From the NCBI RefSeq assembly GCF_000971115.1, contig NZ_BBLV01000022.1, positions 1 to 40,716 on the forward strand: DNA of 40,716 nucleotides, written 5' to 3'. Shown piece by piece: positions 1-10,434 of the stretch (position 1 is its first letter; the number at the start of each line of letters is the position of its first letter). The stretch is from Demequina gelatinilytica (lineage in GTDB: Bacteria; Actinomycetota; Actinomycetes; Actinomycetales; Demequinaceae). The notes under the pieces were generated by a model, which worked only from the letters and a program-made list of their open reading frames with translations, had not been told where the DNA came from and searched no databases. Both the position numbers and the translations under genes were made by a program.

Positions 1-453
1 GGGGTCGCCGCCACGGCTCAGGCGCCGCCGCTCGCCGTCGTGCACGTCAGCGGCGCCGTGGCGGAGCCCGGCCTGGTCTCGGTCCCGGCGGGCGGCCGCG
101 TGGTCGACGCGGTGGCGGCGGCGGGCGGGCTCGCGGCGCGCGCCGACGAGTCCTCGGTGAACCTCGCGCGACCCGTGGTGGACGGTGAGCACATCATCGT
201 CGCGACGCTCGGCGAGGAGGGCGAGGGCGGCGAGACGGGGGCCGGGGGAGGCGCGGCAGGCTCGCTCGTGAGCCTCAGCTCCGGCGACGCTGCGGCTCTC
301 GAGTCGCTCCCCGGGATCGGCCCGGTGCTCGCAGCGCGCATCGTCGCCGACAGGGAGGCCAACGGCCCGTTCCTCACGCTCGACGACCTCACGCGCGTCT
401 CAGGCGTGGGTCCCGCGCTGGTGGCCGGCATCGCGGAGCTGGCCGTCCCGTGA
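1..453 (+). CDS. comEA: ComEA-like DNA-binding protein, 5' truncated
   Basis: C-terminal 150 residues of a ComEA-type protein; the start lies before the window and the frame is open from base 1. A SLBB-like segment (VHVSGAVAEPG, bases 40-75) is followed by an acidic/Gly-rich linker and a helix-hairpin-helix pair with LPGIGPVLAARIV (about 307-345) and VSGVGPALVAGI near the end. This SLBB plus HhH order is typical of ComEA, which binds incoming dsDNA at the cell surface and passes it to ComEC. The stop overlaps the comEC GTG by four bases (GTGA), so the two are translationally coupled. The N-terminal membrane anchor is outside the window. Confidence 0.93.
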   Translation, partial: GVAATAQAPPLAVVHVSGAVAEPGLVSVPAGGRVVDAVAAAGGLAARADESSVNLARPVVDGEHIIVATLGEEGEGGETGAGGGAAGSLVSLSSGDAAALESLPGIGPVLAARIVADREANGPFLTLDDLTRVSGVGPALVAGIAELAVP

Positions 454-2756
454 TCGGAGGGTGGGGCGACCTCCGCCTCGCCCCCACCGCGTGCGCGGTG
501 TGGGCGGTGTCGCTCGTCGCGTGGCACGCCGGGCCGACGCCCGCGGCGCTGGCGGCGGCAGCCTGCTGCGTGGTCGCGGGAGCCGCCGTGGCGTGCCGTT
601 CGCCCGCCTCGGCGACGCGGCGGAGATGCGTACGCGAGGGCATCGCACCGGTGCTGGCGCTGGCCGCGGTCGGCGCGACTGCCGCGGCGCTCACCGCCTC
701 GGCGGCCGTCGAGGCGCGCGCGTGGATCGCCGCGCACGCGGACCACGCGCTCGAGATCACCGGCACGGTGACGGAGGTGCGGGCCGTCGCGTCCGCGTGG
801 TCGGAGCCGCGCGTGGCCGTGCGCATCGAGGTCGACGCGCGCCGCGCCGCGGGCGAGCCGTGGCGGCACGCGCGCGGGCTCGTGGTGGTGGTGACCGACG
901 CGGGCGGCGCGCCGGCTCGAGGATCCGACGCACGCGCGAGAGGGGTCGTGGCCCCGGCAGGACCGGGTGCCGTCGACGCCCTGCTCGCGGGGGAGGTGGT
1001 CGGCACCGCGCCGCCGACAGGCTGGCGTGCGGCACTCGAGCGCATGCGTACCGGGTTCCTCGGTGTCCTCGACGGCCCGGGCACGGAGGCCGCGCTGGTC
1101 GCCGGGATGGTGCTCGGTGACACATCGCGCATCCCGCAGGACGTGATCGGCCAGATGCGCATGGCCGGGCTCGCGCACCTCACGGCGGTCTCCGGCGCGC
1201 ACTTCGCGATCCTCGCGGCGGCGCTCGGAGCCGTGATGCGCCGGATGCGAGCCGCGCCGCTCGTGGTCGCGTGCGTGACGGTGTCCGCGTGCGGCGGCTT
1301 CGCCCTTACCGTCACGGGCGGAGGCTCGGTGCTGCGTGCGCTCGCGATGGCGGCGATCGGAGCAGGCGCGCTGGTCGCGGGTCGACGGGGACAGCCCATG
1401 CCCGCGCTCTCCACGGCCGTCATCGTCCTCATCCTGCTGCGACCCGAGCTCGCCCGGGACGCGGGCCTCGCCCTCTCGGTGGCGGCCGTTCTCGCGATCA
1501 CCCAGCTCGCGCCCGCGCTCGCGTCGCGCCTGCGCCGTAGGGTCGCGGCGCCGCTGGCGGACGCCGCGGCCGTCACCGTGGCCGCTCAAGCGGCGTGCCT
1601 CCCGGTGCTGGCCGCCATCGATGCCTCGGTGGGGCCGTGGGCAGTCGCCGCGAATGCGGTGGCCGCGCCGTTCGCGGTGCCCGTGACGCTGCTCGGCGCC
1701 GGCGCGCTGGTGCTCGCGGTCCCCGTGCCGGCGCTCGCCGCGGTGCTGGCCTCCGCGGCCTCGTGGTGCGCGTGGCCCGTGGTGCTCGCTGCCCGCGCGT
1801 TCGCGCTCGTGCCGGGCGGCGGATGGGCGTCCGCGACGGGGCTGCGCGGCGTCGTGCTCGGCTCGCTGGCGTGCGCGGCGATCGTGTGGACCGCGCGTGC
1901 GAGCCAGGGCACGCGCGTCGCGGCCCTCATTGCCCTGATCGCGACGGCCGTCGCGCACGCGCCCGTGCGCTGGCTCCCGGAGAGCCTCGGCGGTGCGATC
2001 GACGGGTGGACCGTGGTCGCATGCGACGTGGGGCAGGGCGATGCGCTCGTGATGCGCGGCGGTGGCGCGGTGGTGATGGTCGACGTGGGGCCCGCGGGAG
2101 ATGCGGCGGCGCGGTGCCTCGACCGGATCGGCGTGTCGCGCCTGGACCTGCTCGTCCTGACGCATGAGCACGCGGACCATACGGGCGGTCTCGCCGAGGT
2201 GCTGGACGCGGCTGCCGTGGCGCGCGTGTGGCCCCCGCCGGGCGCGTCCGATGCGACCCGGGCGGCGCTCGCACGCGTGCCCTCCGAGGAGCCGACGGCA
2301 GGGCTCACGTGGGCGGGGGGAGTGGTCGCGGTCGAGGTGCTCCAGTCCGGGCCCGCGCCGCGTGGACGCGGCGGCACCGAGGTCAACGACTCGTCCACCG
2401 TGGTGCGGATCGCGGCGGAGGGGCTGGTGGTGGTGGCGCTCGGCGACGTCGAGCTCTCGGCGCAGCGCCGGCTCGCGCGCGCCGCGTCATTCGTGGATGT
2501 CGACGTGGTCAAGGCCGCGCACCACGGCTCCGCCACGCAGGATCCGGGGCTCGTCAGGGAGATCGCGGCCCCGGTCGCGATCCTGTCGGTGGGGGAGGGG
2601 AACGACTACGGCCACCCGGCCGCGGAGGCGCTAGCGCTCTACGGCGAGCGCGGCGCCGCGGTGCTGCGGACCGACCTGTGCGGCGACGTGGTGCTCGGCG
2701 CGCGTGACGGGGCGCCCGTGCTGGTCAGGCGATGTCGGGACCCCGTGGCACCCTAG
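450..2756 (+). CDS. comEC: ComEC/Rec2 DNA uptake channel protein
   Basis: 768 residues, about the usual size for actinobacterial ComEC. A hydrophobic N-terminal half with many membrane segments contains the competence domain (HLTAVSGAHFAIL, around bases 1180-1215). The C-terminal third is a metallo-beta-lactamase-like domain: DVGQGDAL, the metal motif HEHADH at about residues 572-577, and KAAHHGS. The family forms the inner-membrane channel for single-stranded DNA during transformation; the lactamase-like domain is thought to degrade one strand. The GTG start overlaps the comEA stop. Presence of comEA-comEC does not show that the organism is naturally competent, since many Actinobacteria carry them without known transformation. 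Confidence 0.95.
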   Translation: MIGGWGDLRLAPTACAVWAVSLVAWHAGPTPAALAAAACCVVAGAAVACRSPASATRRRCVREGIAPVLALAAVGATAAALTASAAVEARAWIAAHADHALEITGTVTEVRAVASAWSEPRVAVRIEVDARRAAGEPWRHARGLVVVVTDAGGAPARGSDARARGVVAPAGPGAVDALLAGEVVGTAPPTGWRAALERMRTGFLGVLDGPGTEAALVAGMVLGDTSRIPQDVIGQMRMAGLAHLTAVSGAHFAILAAALGAVMRRMRAAPLVVACVTVSACGGFALTVTGGGSVLRALAMAAIGAGALVAGRRGQPMPALSTAVIVLILLRPELARDAGLALSVAAVLAITQLAPALASRLRRRVAAPLADAAAVTVAAQAACLPVLAAIDASVGPWAVAANAVAAPFAVPVTLLGAGALVLAVPVPALAAVLASAASWCAWPVVLAARAFALVPGGGWASATGLRGVVLGSLACAAIVWTARASQGTRVAALIALIATAVAHAPVRWLPESLGGAIDGWTVVACDVGQGDALVMRGGGAVVMVDVGPAGDAAARCLDRIGVSRLDLLVLTHEHADHTGGLAEVLDAAAVARVWPPPGASDATRAALARVPSEEPTAGLTWAGGVVAVEVLQSGPAPRGRGGTEVNDSSTVVRIAAEGLVVVALGDVELSAQRRLARAASFVDVDVVKAAHHGSATQDPGLVREIAAPVAILSVGEGNDYGHPAAEALALYGERGAAVLRTDLCGDVVLGARDGAPVLVRRCRDPVAP

Positions 2757-2761
2757 TGCGC

Positions 2762-3754
2762 ATGGCAGCGCGACAGTCCGCACGGCAGGCACCCCAGGCG
2801 ACGTGGCACCGTGCCGCTCCGGCGCCGATCGTGCTCGTCTCGGGTCCGGAGAAGCTGCTCGCCTCGCGCGCGGTCGAGCGCATCGCCGCGCGCATGCGGG
2901 CGGCCGGAGACATCGAGGTCACCCGGCTCGACGCGGCCGCCTACTCCAAGGGCGGTCTCGCGGGCGCGACCAGCCCGTCGCTGTTCGCGGAGCCCGGGCT
3001 CGTGCTGGTCGAGTCGCTCGAGTCGATGAACGACGACTTCCTCCAGGACGCGCTCGCCTACGTGGAGCGGCCGGACCCCGACTGCGTGGTGGTGCTCCAG
3101 CACGGCGGCGGCGTGCGTGGCAAGCGGCTGCTCGACACCCTGCGCAAGGGCGGCACGCCGGAGTACACGTGCCCGGCCATCAAGAAGGACGCCGAGCTGG
3201 TCGACTTCGCCACCGGCGAGTTCGAGCGTGGCGGCCGCCCCACGCAGGCGAGGGCGGTCCGGGCCCTGGTCGACGCGATCGGGGAGGACGTCGCCGAGAT
3301 CGCGGCCGCGTGCGCGCAGCTGATGAGCGACGTGGACGGTCCTATCGACGAGCAGGTGGTGACGCGCTACTACGGCACCCGCGTCAACGCGACCGGGTTC
3401 TCCGTCGCGGACGCGGCGATCGCCGGCCGTACCTCGGACGCGATCGCCCTGGTCCGGCACGCGTTGTCGACCGGCACCGATCCGGTCCCGCTCGTCGCGG
3501 CGCTCGCCTCGAAGCTCCGCACGCTCATCAAGGTCGGCGCCGCTCGCGGTCGCGGCGTGAGCCTCAGGGAGCTCGGCATCCAGCCCTGGCAGGAGGATCG
3601 TGCGCGCCGCGACCTGCGACGGTGGGACGCGGACTCGCTCGCGCTCGCCGTCCAGGCGGTCGCGCAGGCCGATGCGGAGATCAAGGGCGCGTCGCGTGCA
3701 CCCGGCTTCGCGCTCGAGCGTGCGGTGCGGACGGTCGCGGAGCTCGCCTCGTAG
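2762..3754 (+). CDS. holA: DNA polymerase III delta subunit
   Basis: 330 residues. The start APIVLVSGPEKLLASRAVERI, the segment ALAYVERPDPDCVVVLQHGG and the C-terminal alpha-helical collar region match the delta subunit that opens the beta clamp within the clamp loader. The gene sits directly after comEC, the usual neighbour. Two starts are possible: ATG 2732, which would overlap comEC by 25 bases, and ATG 2762, six bases after the comEC stop. I prefer 2762 because the extra ten residues (MSGPRGTLVR) look unlike the family and have no ribosome site; a weak -10-like CCTAGT lies just upstream. The gene faces an EAL gene convergently, with a small hairpin between. Confidence 0.92.
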   Translation: MAARQSARQAPQATWHRAAPAPIVLVSGPEKLLASRAVERIAARMRAAGDIEVTRLDAAAYSKGGLAGATSPSLFAEPGLVLVESLESMNDDFLQDALAYVERPDPDCVVVLQHGGGVRGKRLLDTLRKGGTPEYTCPAIKKDAELVDFATGEFERGGRPTQARAVRALVDAIGEDVAEIAAACAQLMSDVDGPIDEQVVTRYYGTRVNATGFSVADAAIAGRTSDAIALVRHALSTGTDPVPLVAALASKLRTLIKVGAARGRGVSLRELGIQPWQEDRARRDLRRWDADSLALAVQAVAQADAEIKGASRAPGFALERAVRTVAELAS

Positions 3755-3757
3755 CGT

Positions 3758-3773
3758 GCCGCGAAGGCGCGGC
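3758..3773. terminator. Short hairpin between convergent holA and EAL gene
   Basis: GCCGCG (3758-3763), loop AAGG, CGCGGC (3768-3773), just after the holA stop and before the stop of the opposite-strand EAL gene. There is no T tract. It is the only obvious candidate for stopping transcription from either side in the 27-base gap. Confidence 0.4.
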
Positions 3774-3781
3774 GGCGCGCG

Positions 3782-4480
3782 TCAGGCCAGCGCCGGCTCG
3801 GCGTCGTGCTCGCCGCGGTCCAGCGTGACCGCGGCCTCGAAGTGCCAGCCCTGGAACAGGTCGAAGCCCGCGCGTTCGCAGGATTCGAGGATCCCGCGAT
3901 CCTCGACCCGCTCGGCGATCAGCGCAGCGCCGTACCGACGCGCGGACGTGACGAGCCCGGTGCCCAAGTGGAGCAGGTCGCGCCAGTCGATCTTGACGTA
4001 GTCGGCGAGCGGCAGCAGCCGCCGCTGGGAGGAGGTCCCCACGAAGTCGTCGAGAGCGATGCGGAACCCCTGAGCCTTGAGCTCCGCGATGCGCTCGACC
4101 ACGGAGGCGGTGGCGTCCGTCGACTCGACGATCTCGATCACCACCCGCGAGGGGTCGCAGTCGCGGGCGACGTCGCGCGTGACCAGGTAGCTGCCGGTGA
4201 AGTTGACGAACGCGGGCAGCGGCGAGGTGATGTCCGGATGGCGCCAGAAGGCCGCCGCGAGGACGTGCTCGGTCGCGCGGTCCTGGTCGTCCGCGCACCA
4301 GCGGTCGACCGGCACGGGGGTACCGCCGGAGGCGCGGTACAGGAGCTCGTGCCCACGGGCATCCCCGTCGCGCGTGAAGATCCCCTGACGCGCCACGAGG
4401 GCGCGCGTCGCACCTTCGTGGCGCGTCGGGCGCCACAGGCGCGGCTGGGAGTGAAAGTTCACGGAACGCAGACTATCCAT
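3782..4480 (-). CDS. Stand-alone EAL domain protein
   Basis: 232 residues, essentially one EAL domain. Recognisable blocks: ARQGIFTRDGDARGHELLYR (the Glu of the EAL signature sits in a degenerate HELLYR), FVNFTGSYL (Asn), VIEIVE (Glu), ALDDFVG (Asp-Asp), YVKIDW (Lys), AERVED (Glu) and LFQGWHF (Gln). These line up with the metal- and c-di-GMP-contacting positions, so phosphodiesterase activity is possible, although loop 6 is DDFVGTSS rather than DDFGTG. The ARQ-IF-R opening resembles the YuxH/CdgJ group, where EAL is followed by HDOD; here no HDOD domain follows. ATG 4480 has only a weak ribosome site. It might bind rather than cleave c-di-GMP. Confidence 0.8.
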   Translation of the reverse strand: MDSLRSVNFHSQPRLWRPTRHEGATRALVARQGIFTRDGDARGHELLYRASGGTPVPVDRWCADDQDRATEHVLAAAFWRHPDITSPLPAFVNFTGSYLVTRDVARDCDPSRVVIEIVESTDATASVVERIAELKAQGFRIALDDFVGTSSQRRLLPLADYVKIDWRDLLHLGTGLVTSARRYGAALIAERVEDRGILESCERAGFDLFQGWHFEAAVTLDRGEHDAEPALA

Positions 4481-4500
4481 GTTTGCCCGCTAAAGCACGA

Positions 4501-4531
4501 ACGCCCCGATCGCGTGAGCGATACGGGGCGT
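4501..4531 (-). terminator. Strong terminator hairpin after rpsT
   Basis: ACGCCCCGATCGC (4501-4513), loop GTGA, then GCGAT-A-CGGGGCGT (4518-4531): a 13-bp stem with one bulged base. It lies 16 bases past the rpsT stop. On the minus strand it is followed by a short T-containing stretch (TCGTGCTTTAG). It also separates rpsT from the start of the EAL gene. Confidence 0.8.
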
Positions 4532-4546
4532 ACGAGCGGGTGGTCG

Positions 4547-4807
4547 TCAGAGAGCGGCGACCTGCTTGGCCAGCGCCGACTTGCGGTTCGCGGCCTGGTT
4601 CTTGTGGATGACACCCTTCGAGACGGCCTTGTCGAGCTTGACGGAGGCGGTCTTGAGGGCGGTCTCGGCGGTTGCCTTGTCGCCGGCGGCGATGGCCTCG
4701 CGCACCTTGCGGACGTTGGTCTTGAGCTCGGACTTGACGGCGACGTTGCGCAGGCGCGACTTCTCGTTGGTGCCGATGCGCTTGATCTTCGACTTGATGT
4801 TAGCCAC
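4547..4807 (-). CDS. rpsT: 30S ribosomal protein S20
   Basis: 86 residues, Lys/Arg-rich, all helical, opening [21 protein letters not shown] and containing [19 protein letters not shown], the S20 pattern. S20 is a primary 16S rRNA-binding protein of the small subunit. The start is GTG at 4807, with AGAAGGA seven bases upstream; the longer in-frame extension to 4870 has no S20 homology and no ribosome site, so I reject it. Monocistronic with its own promoter and terminator. Position between holA and lepA is conserved in Actinobacteria. Confidence 0.97.
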   Translation of the reverse strand: MANIKSKIKRIGTNEKSRLRNVAVKSELKTNVRKVREAIAAGDKATAETALKTASVKLDKAVSKGVIHKNQAANRKSALAKQVAAL

Positions 4808-4878
4808 AGCGATCCTTCTAATTTCAGGTGAAAACTTATGGGTGGGGCGCGAGCAGGCGCGCTCACACACGAACGGAC

Positions 4879-4884
4879 ATCATA
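4879..4884 (-). promoter_or_regulatory. rpsT -10 hexamer
   Basis: On the minus strand the hexamer TATGAT occupies 4884-4879, immediately after the stop of the upstream PemK-like gene. It predicts an untranslated leader of roughly 65 bases before the rpsT GTG. The -35 is not clear. Confidence 0.5.
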
Positions 4885-5382
4885 TCAGGAGTGGTGGTCC
4901 TTCAGCGAACCGGTGACCCTGTCGAACGTCGCGCGGTCGAGCATCGCACCCTCGCGCCGGACCCCTGCGGGGTCCACGCGCACGATCCGGTCGAGGCGCA
5001 CCTCGCTCGGGCGTCCTCGAGAATCCCACGGACCGGCCCCGATGTCCATCCAGTAGCGTCCCCACCGGGCCTCCTGGGCCGCGTCGAGATCGTGGTCCTT
5101 GCTGGTGAGCATGAGGCCGAGCAGCCATCGTCCGTCGCGGCCCACGAGCAGCACGGGCCGGTCCTTGCCCTGCGCGTGGTCCTCCTCGAACGGCACCCAG
5201 GTCCACACGACCTCGCCCGGCTCGGGAGCGCCTCCGCGCGTGGGGGAGTAGCTGATCCGCGGACGGCCCGTGAAGTCGCCCGGGTAGGCGGCCGGGGTGG
5301 CCGTGCTGCGCGAGGCGGAGGGGTGCGGCGTGGAGCGGATCGCGCGGACGATGCGCCGCAGCAGGTCGACGAGGGAGCTCAC
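4885..5382 (-). CDS. PemK/MazF-fold protein
   Basis: 165 residues. After a short basic and Ser/Pro-rich N-terminus come RISYSPTRGG, PGEVVWTWVPFEED (the beta-barrel opening of the family), GKDRPVLLVGRDGRWLLGLMLTSKDHD and a C-terminal RLDRIVRVDP. This is the arrangement of the PemK/MazF family, whose members include RNase toxins. No antitoxin gene sits beside it: the flanking genes are rpsT and a GGDEF-EAL protein. The protein is longer than typical MazF (about 110) and belongs to a chromosomal actinobacterial group usually found near lepA/rpsT, so a toxin role is uncertain. GTG start at 5382. Confidence 0.78.
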   Translation of the reverse strand: MSSLVDLLRRIVRAIRSTPHPSASRSTATPAAYPGDFTGRPRISYSPTRGGAPEPGEVVWTWVPFEEDHAQGKDRPVLLVGRDGRWLLGLMLTSKDHDLDAAQEARWGRYWMDIGAGPWDSRGRPSEVRLDRIVRVDPAGVRREGAMLDRATFDRVTGSLKDHHS

Positions 5383-5402
5383 CCGGTCGACGGTACCGGG
5401 AC

Positions 5403-7073
5403 CTACAGGCCGCCCGCCATGGCGGTGGCGTCGCCCAGGTCGAGCTCATGCGCGGGCCGCGCGTGGCCGAACAGGAAGCCCTGGCCCAGCTGCCAGCCGT
5501 GCTCGCGTGCGATCGCGCGCTGCGCCTCGGACTCGACGCCCTCGATCACACCCGACATGCCGAGGCTGCGCGTGAGCGTGGCCACCGTGGTCGAGATGCG
5601 GTCGCCGGTGCCCCGGTCGCCCAGGCGCAGCGTGAACTCGCGCGCGAGCTTGATGCCGGACACCGGGTTGAGGAGCACGGAGCTGAGCGCCGAGTAGCCG
5701 GTCCCGAAGTCGTCGATGATGAGGTCGATGCCCAGCGCGGTGAGGCCGTCGAGGTCGGAGTGCGCGGCCTGGGTGGCGATGAGCATGCCGGACTCGGTGA
5801 TCTCGAGCCCCAGCCGGCCGGGGTCGATGCCGGTCGCCTCGAGCGCGCCGGTCACCACCCGCGTGAGGTCGGCGCCGCCGATCTGACGCGTCGAGACGTT
5901 GACGAACACGCGGCCCTTGAACTCGGGGTGCGACGCGATGAACTCGCATGCCTCCGTGATGACGAAGGCGCCGAGCGGGACCACCAGGTTCGCCTCCTCG
6001 CAGATGGCGATGAACTCGTCCGGAAGCAGGAGCCCGCGGTTGGGGTGGTTCCAGCGCACCAGCGCCTCGTACGCGACCACCTCGGCGGTGTCGAGCCGCA
6101 CGATCGGCTGATAGTGGACCACCAGCTCGCCTTCGCGGATCGCGGTGCGCAGCTCCGCCTCGATCGACAGCTTGTTGAGCGCGTGCGAGCGCAGCTCGCT
6201 GGTGAAGACCTCGACGCGTGCGCGGCCGCGCTGCTTGGCCGCGTACATCGCGGTGTCGGCGTTGCGCACGAGGCTCTCGGCGGTGATCTCCGGCTCCGCG
6301 AGCGCGAGGCCCACAGAGACGGTCGGCACCACCTCGTGCCCGCTCAGCGTGAACGGCACCTGGATGTCCGCGGCGAGCACCGTGAGGAAGGCCTCGGCCG
6401 CGGCCTGGGTAGGGATGGACTCGAGGATGACCACGAACTCGTCGCCGCCCAGGCGCGCGACGGTGTCGCCGGGGCGCACGGCGCCCTTGATGCGGCGCGC
6501 GATCTCCTGGAGCAGCGAGTCGCCGGCAGCGTGGCCCAGCGAGTCGTTGACCACCTTGAAGTGGTCGACATCGAGGAAGACGCACGCGACCGTGTGGGCG
6601 TCGGTGCGGCGCGCCTCGAGCGCGGCCTCGAGCCGGTCGAGCAGCAGCGTGCGGTTGGCGAGCCCGGTCAGGTGGTCGTAGAGCGCGCGGCGCTCGAGCA
6701 GGTCCTTGGCGCGGCGGATCTCCGTGATGTCCTCCACGTGCGCGAGGTAGCGCTGCACGCCGTCCTCACCCGTCACGGGCGACACGGTCATCCGGGTCCA
6801 CACCGAGTCGCCGTTGCGGTGGACCAGCCGCGTCTGCGCCTGGAAGTAGGGCAGCTCGCCGTTGTCCAGCTGCCAGCGCAGCTCCTCGTCGCGAGGGATG
6901 TCGTCGGGGTGGGTGAGGTCGCGCAGGCGGTACGTGCGCAGACCCGCGACGGTTCGGCCGACGATGCGCGCGAACGCGCCGTTGACATCGAGCAGCGCGC
7001 CGTCGGCGCCGAGCACCACCATGCCGATCGGGGAGCCGTCGAAGGCGGGGCGGAACAGCTCGGAATCCGACAT
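5403..7073 (-). CDS. PAS-GGDEF-EAL cyclic-di-GMP protein
   Basis: 556 residues. PAS sensor (about 1-120: GSPIGMVVLGADGALLDVNGAF, then an EDITEIRRAKDL linker), diguanylate cyclase domain with an intact GGDEF at about 209-213 and an RPGD inhibitory site (RxxD) just before it, then an EAL phosphodiesterase domain with EAL at about 336-338, LEITES, DDFGTGYSAL, IEGVES and the final QGFLFG. Both catalytic signatures are intact, so it may make and break c-di-GMP. No membrane segment is visible; likely cytoplasmic. ATG 7073 is preceded by GGAAGGGGG; the 42-residue extension to 7199 is rejected. Divergent from lepA. Confidence 0.93.
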   Translation of the reverse strand: MSDSELFRPAFDGSPIGMVVLGADGALLDVNGAFARIVGRTVAGLRTYRLRDLTHPDDIPRDEELRWQLDNGELPYFQAQTRLVHRNGDSVWTRMTVSPVTGEDGVQRYLAHVEDITEIRRAKDLLERRALYDHLTGLANRTLLLDRLEAALEARRTDAHTVACVFLDVDHFKVVNDSLGHAAGDSLLQEIARRIKGAVRPGDTVARLGGDEFVVILESIPTQAAAEAFLTVLAADIQVPFTLSGHEVVPTVSVGLALAEPEITAESLVRNADTAMYAAKQRGRARVEVFTSELRSHALNKLSIEAELRTAIREGELVVHYQPIVRLDTAEVVAYEALVRWNHPNRGLLLPDEFIAICEEANLVVPLGAFVITEACEFIASHPEFKGRVFVNVSTRQIGGADLTRVVTGALEATGIDPGRLGLEITESGMLIATQAAHSDLDGLTALGIDLIIDDFGTGYSALSSVLLNPVSGIKLAREFTLRLGDRGTGDRISTTVATLTRSLGMSGVIEGVESEAQRAIAREHGWQLGQGFLFGHARPAHELDLGDATAMAGGL

Positions 7074-7127
7074 CGGCGCCCCCTTCCCACACGTGCTCGT
7101 CGCATCCGGACATACCGGTCTGCCTTT

Positions 7128-7200
7128 AGTATCGGCGCGGTCGGCGATTGCTGAAGTCTTCATGTGGTCGCCCCGGTCCCACCCCTGCTCGTGGGACAAT
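7128..7200. promoter_or_regulatory. Divergent promoter region, GGDEF-EAL gene and lepA
   Basis: The 170-base gap holds a minus-strand -10 GATACT (7133-7128) serving the GGDEF-EAL gene and a plus-strand -10 GACAAT (7195-7200) serving lepA. The lepA leader would be about 37 bases and carries CGAGGA (7226-7231) upstream of the GTG. Confidence 0.45.
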
Positions 7201-7243
7201 GGCCTGCACCCCTGTCGCCAGAACCCGAGGAACCGTCATCACC

Positions 7244-9097
<1,854 letters not shown>

Positions 9098-9149
9098 CGT
9101 GCCCCCGTCCGACGCGACGGAATCCCCTGCCACCAGGCATGATGACGTT

Positions 9150-10328
9150 ATGGCCAACAGTGCTGCCGTGAGGGACCTGGGCGTCTACATCCATGTCCCC
9201 TTCTGCTCGGTGCGGTGCGGGTACTGCGACTTCAACACGTACGCCCCGGGCGAGGTCGAGGGCGCGACGCGCGAGGGCTACGTCGAGGCAGCGCTGCAGG
9301 AGCTCGAGCTCGCGCGCACCACGATGCGCGGCGACGCGCGTGCCGTGCGGACGGTCTTCTTCGGAGGCGGGACGCCGACGATGCTCGACTCGTCGGCGCT
9401 GATCGCGCTGCTCGACGGCGTCCGCGGCACGTGGGGCCTGAGCGCCGACGCCGAGGTCACCACGGAGGCCAACCCGGACTCGGTCACGCGCGAGTCGCTC
9501 CACGCGCTTGCACGGGCGGGCTTCACGCGCGTGAGCCTGGGCATGCAGTCCGCGGTGCCGCATGTGCTCGCGACGCTCGACCGCACGCACAACCCGGCCA
9601 ACGTCGAGCGGGCGGTCGCGTGGGCCCGCGACGCGGGCCTCAAGGTCAGCCTCGACCTGATCTACGGCACACCGGGGGAGTCGCTGTCGGACTGGCGCGC
9701 GAGCCTCGAGGCGGTGCTCGCCCTCGAGCCCGACCATGTGAGCGCCTACGCGCTGGTGATCGAGCCCGGCACCCGCATGGGCGCCCAGCTGCGCCGCGGC
9801 GAGGTCGAGCCGACGGACCCGGACGTCCAGGCGGACATGTACGAGCTCGCCGACACCCTCCTGAGCGAGGCGGGCTACTCCTGGTACGAGGTGTCGAACT
9901 GGGCTCGCGAGAGCGCCGACCGGTGCCGCCACAACATGGCGTACTGGCGCAGCCAGGACTGGTGGGGGATCGGTCCGGGCGCGCACTCCTACCTGGGTCC
10001 GCGCATCGTCGACGGGACGGAGACCGCCGCGCGACGGTGGTGGAACGTCAAGCACCCGCGCGCGTACGCGGCGCGGCTCGCCGCGGGCGAGAGCCCCGAG
10101 GCCGAGGGCGAGGAGCTCAGCCCCGAGGACCTCCGGCTCGAGGAGGTCATGCTGCGGCTGCGCCTGCGCGAGGGCGTGCCCGCCGAGAGCATCGACGGCA
10201 GGGCCGATGCGGTCGCGCGCCTCATCGCGGACGAGCTCCTGGACGGGGCGGCGGCCGTGCGCGGCACGCTGCGCCTCACACGACGCGGTCGGCTCCTGGC
10301 CGACATGGTGGTGCGCGCCCTCACGTGA
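9150..10328 (+). CDS. hemW: Radical SAM HemW-like protein
   Basis: 392 residues. The radical SAM cluster motif is C19-x3-C23-x2-C26 (HVPFCSVRCGYCDF), followed by FFGGGTPTML, the SLGMQS block, LDLIYGTPGES and the HemW C-terminal region (HNMAYWRSQDWWGIGPGAHS). HemW is a heme-trafficking protein related to coproporphyrinogen dehydrogenase HemN, from which it differs by the single-residue spacing before its cluster and shorter N-terminus. Start: ATG 9150 has CATGAT six bases upstream and no ribosome site, suggesting a leaderless message; GTG 9099, two bases after lepA, would add 17 residues without homology. It follows lepA in many genomes. Confidence 0.92.
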   Translation: MANSAAVRDLGVYIHVPFCSVRCGYCDFNTYAPGEVEGATREGYVEAALQELELARTTMRGDARAVRTVFFGGGTPTMLDSSALIALLDGVRGTWGLSADAEVTTEANPDSVTRESLHALARAGFTRVSLGMQSAVPHVLATLDRTHNPANVERAVAWARDAGLKVSLDLIYGTPGESLSDWRASLEAVLALEPDHVSAYALVIEPGTRMGAQLRRGEVEPTDPDVQADMYELADTLLSEAGYSWYEVSNWARESADRCRHNMAYWRSQDWWGIGPGAHSYLGPRIVDGTETAARRWWNVKHPRAYAARLAAGESPEAEGEELSPEDLRLEEVMLRLRLREGVPAESIDGRADAVARLIADELLDGAAAVRGTLRLTRRGRLLADMVVRALT

Positions 10329-10368
10329 CGCGCCGCCGCGGCGGTCCGGGACGGGTCTCGCGCGCGCG

Positions 10369-10434
10369 TACGCTTGTCGCTCGCCCCTCGCGCCGCCGAC
10401 CCGTGGAAGGAGCGGCGGCCCCGCGGCCGCCGGC
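10369..10434 (+). promoter_or_regulatory. Acyltransferase promoter and structured leader
   Basis: A -10-like TACGCT lies at 10369-10374. A good ribosome site GGAAGGAG (10405-10412) is 22 bases from the ATG at 10435. The interval is filled by a perfect hairpin GGCGGCC (10414-10420), loop CCGC, GGCCGCC (10425-10431). If folded, the hairpin would shorten the effective spacing to about four bases. Confidence 0.5.

Noticed and set aside
18..2180. Long open frame on the minus strand opposite comEA-comEC
   Set aside because: His/Arg/Asp-rich composition and no family motif; it is the antisense shadow of GC-rich comEC codons, as are similar frames opposite lepA, leuA and glyS.
4885..5382. Active PemK/MazF toxin-antitoxin pair
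   Set aside because: No small antitoxin gene is adjacent on either side; only the PemK/MazF-like fold is supported.
10333..10344. CCGCCGCGGCGG palindrome after hemW as a terminator
   Set aside because: A perfect palindrome without loop bases cannot form a stable RNA hairpin of useful length, and no T tract follows.
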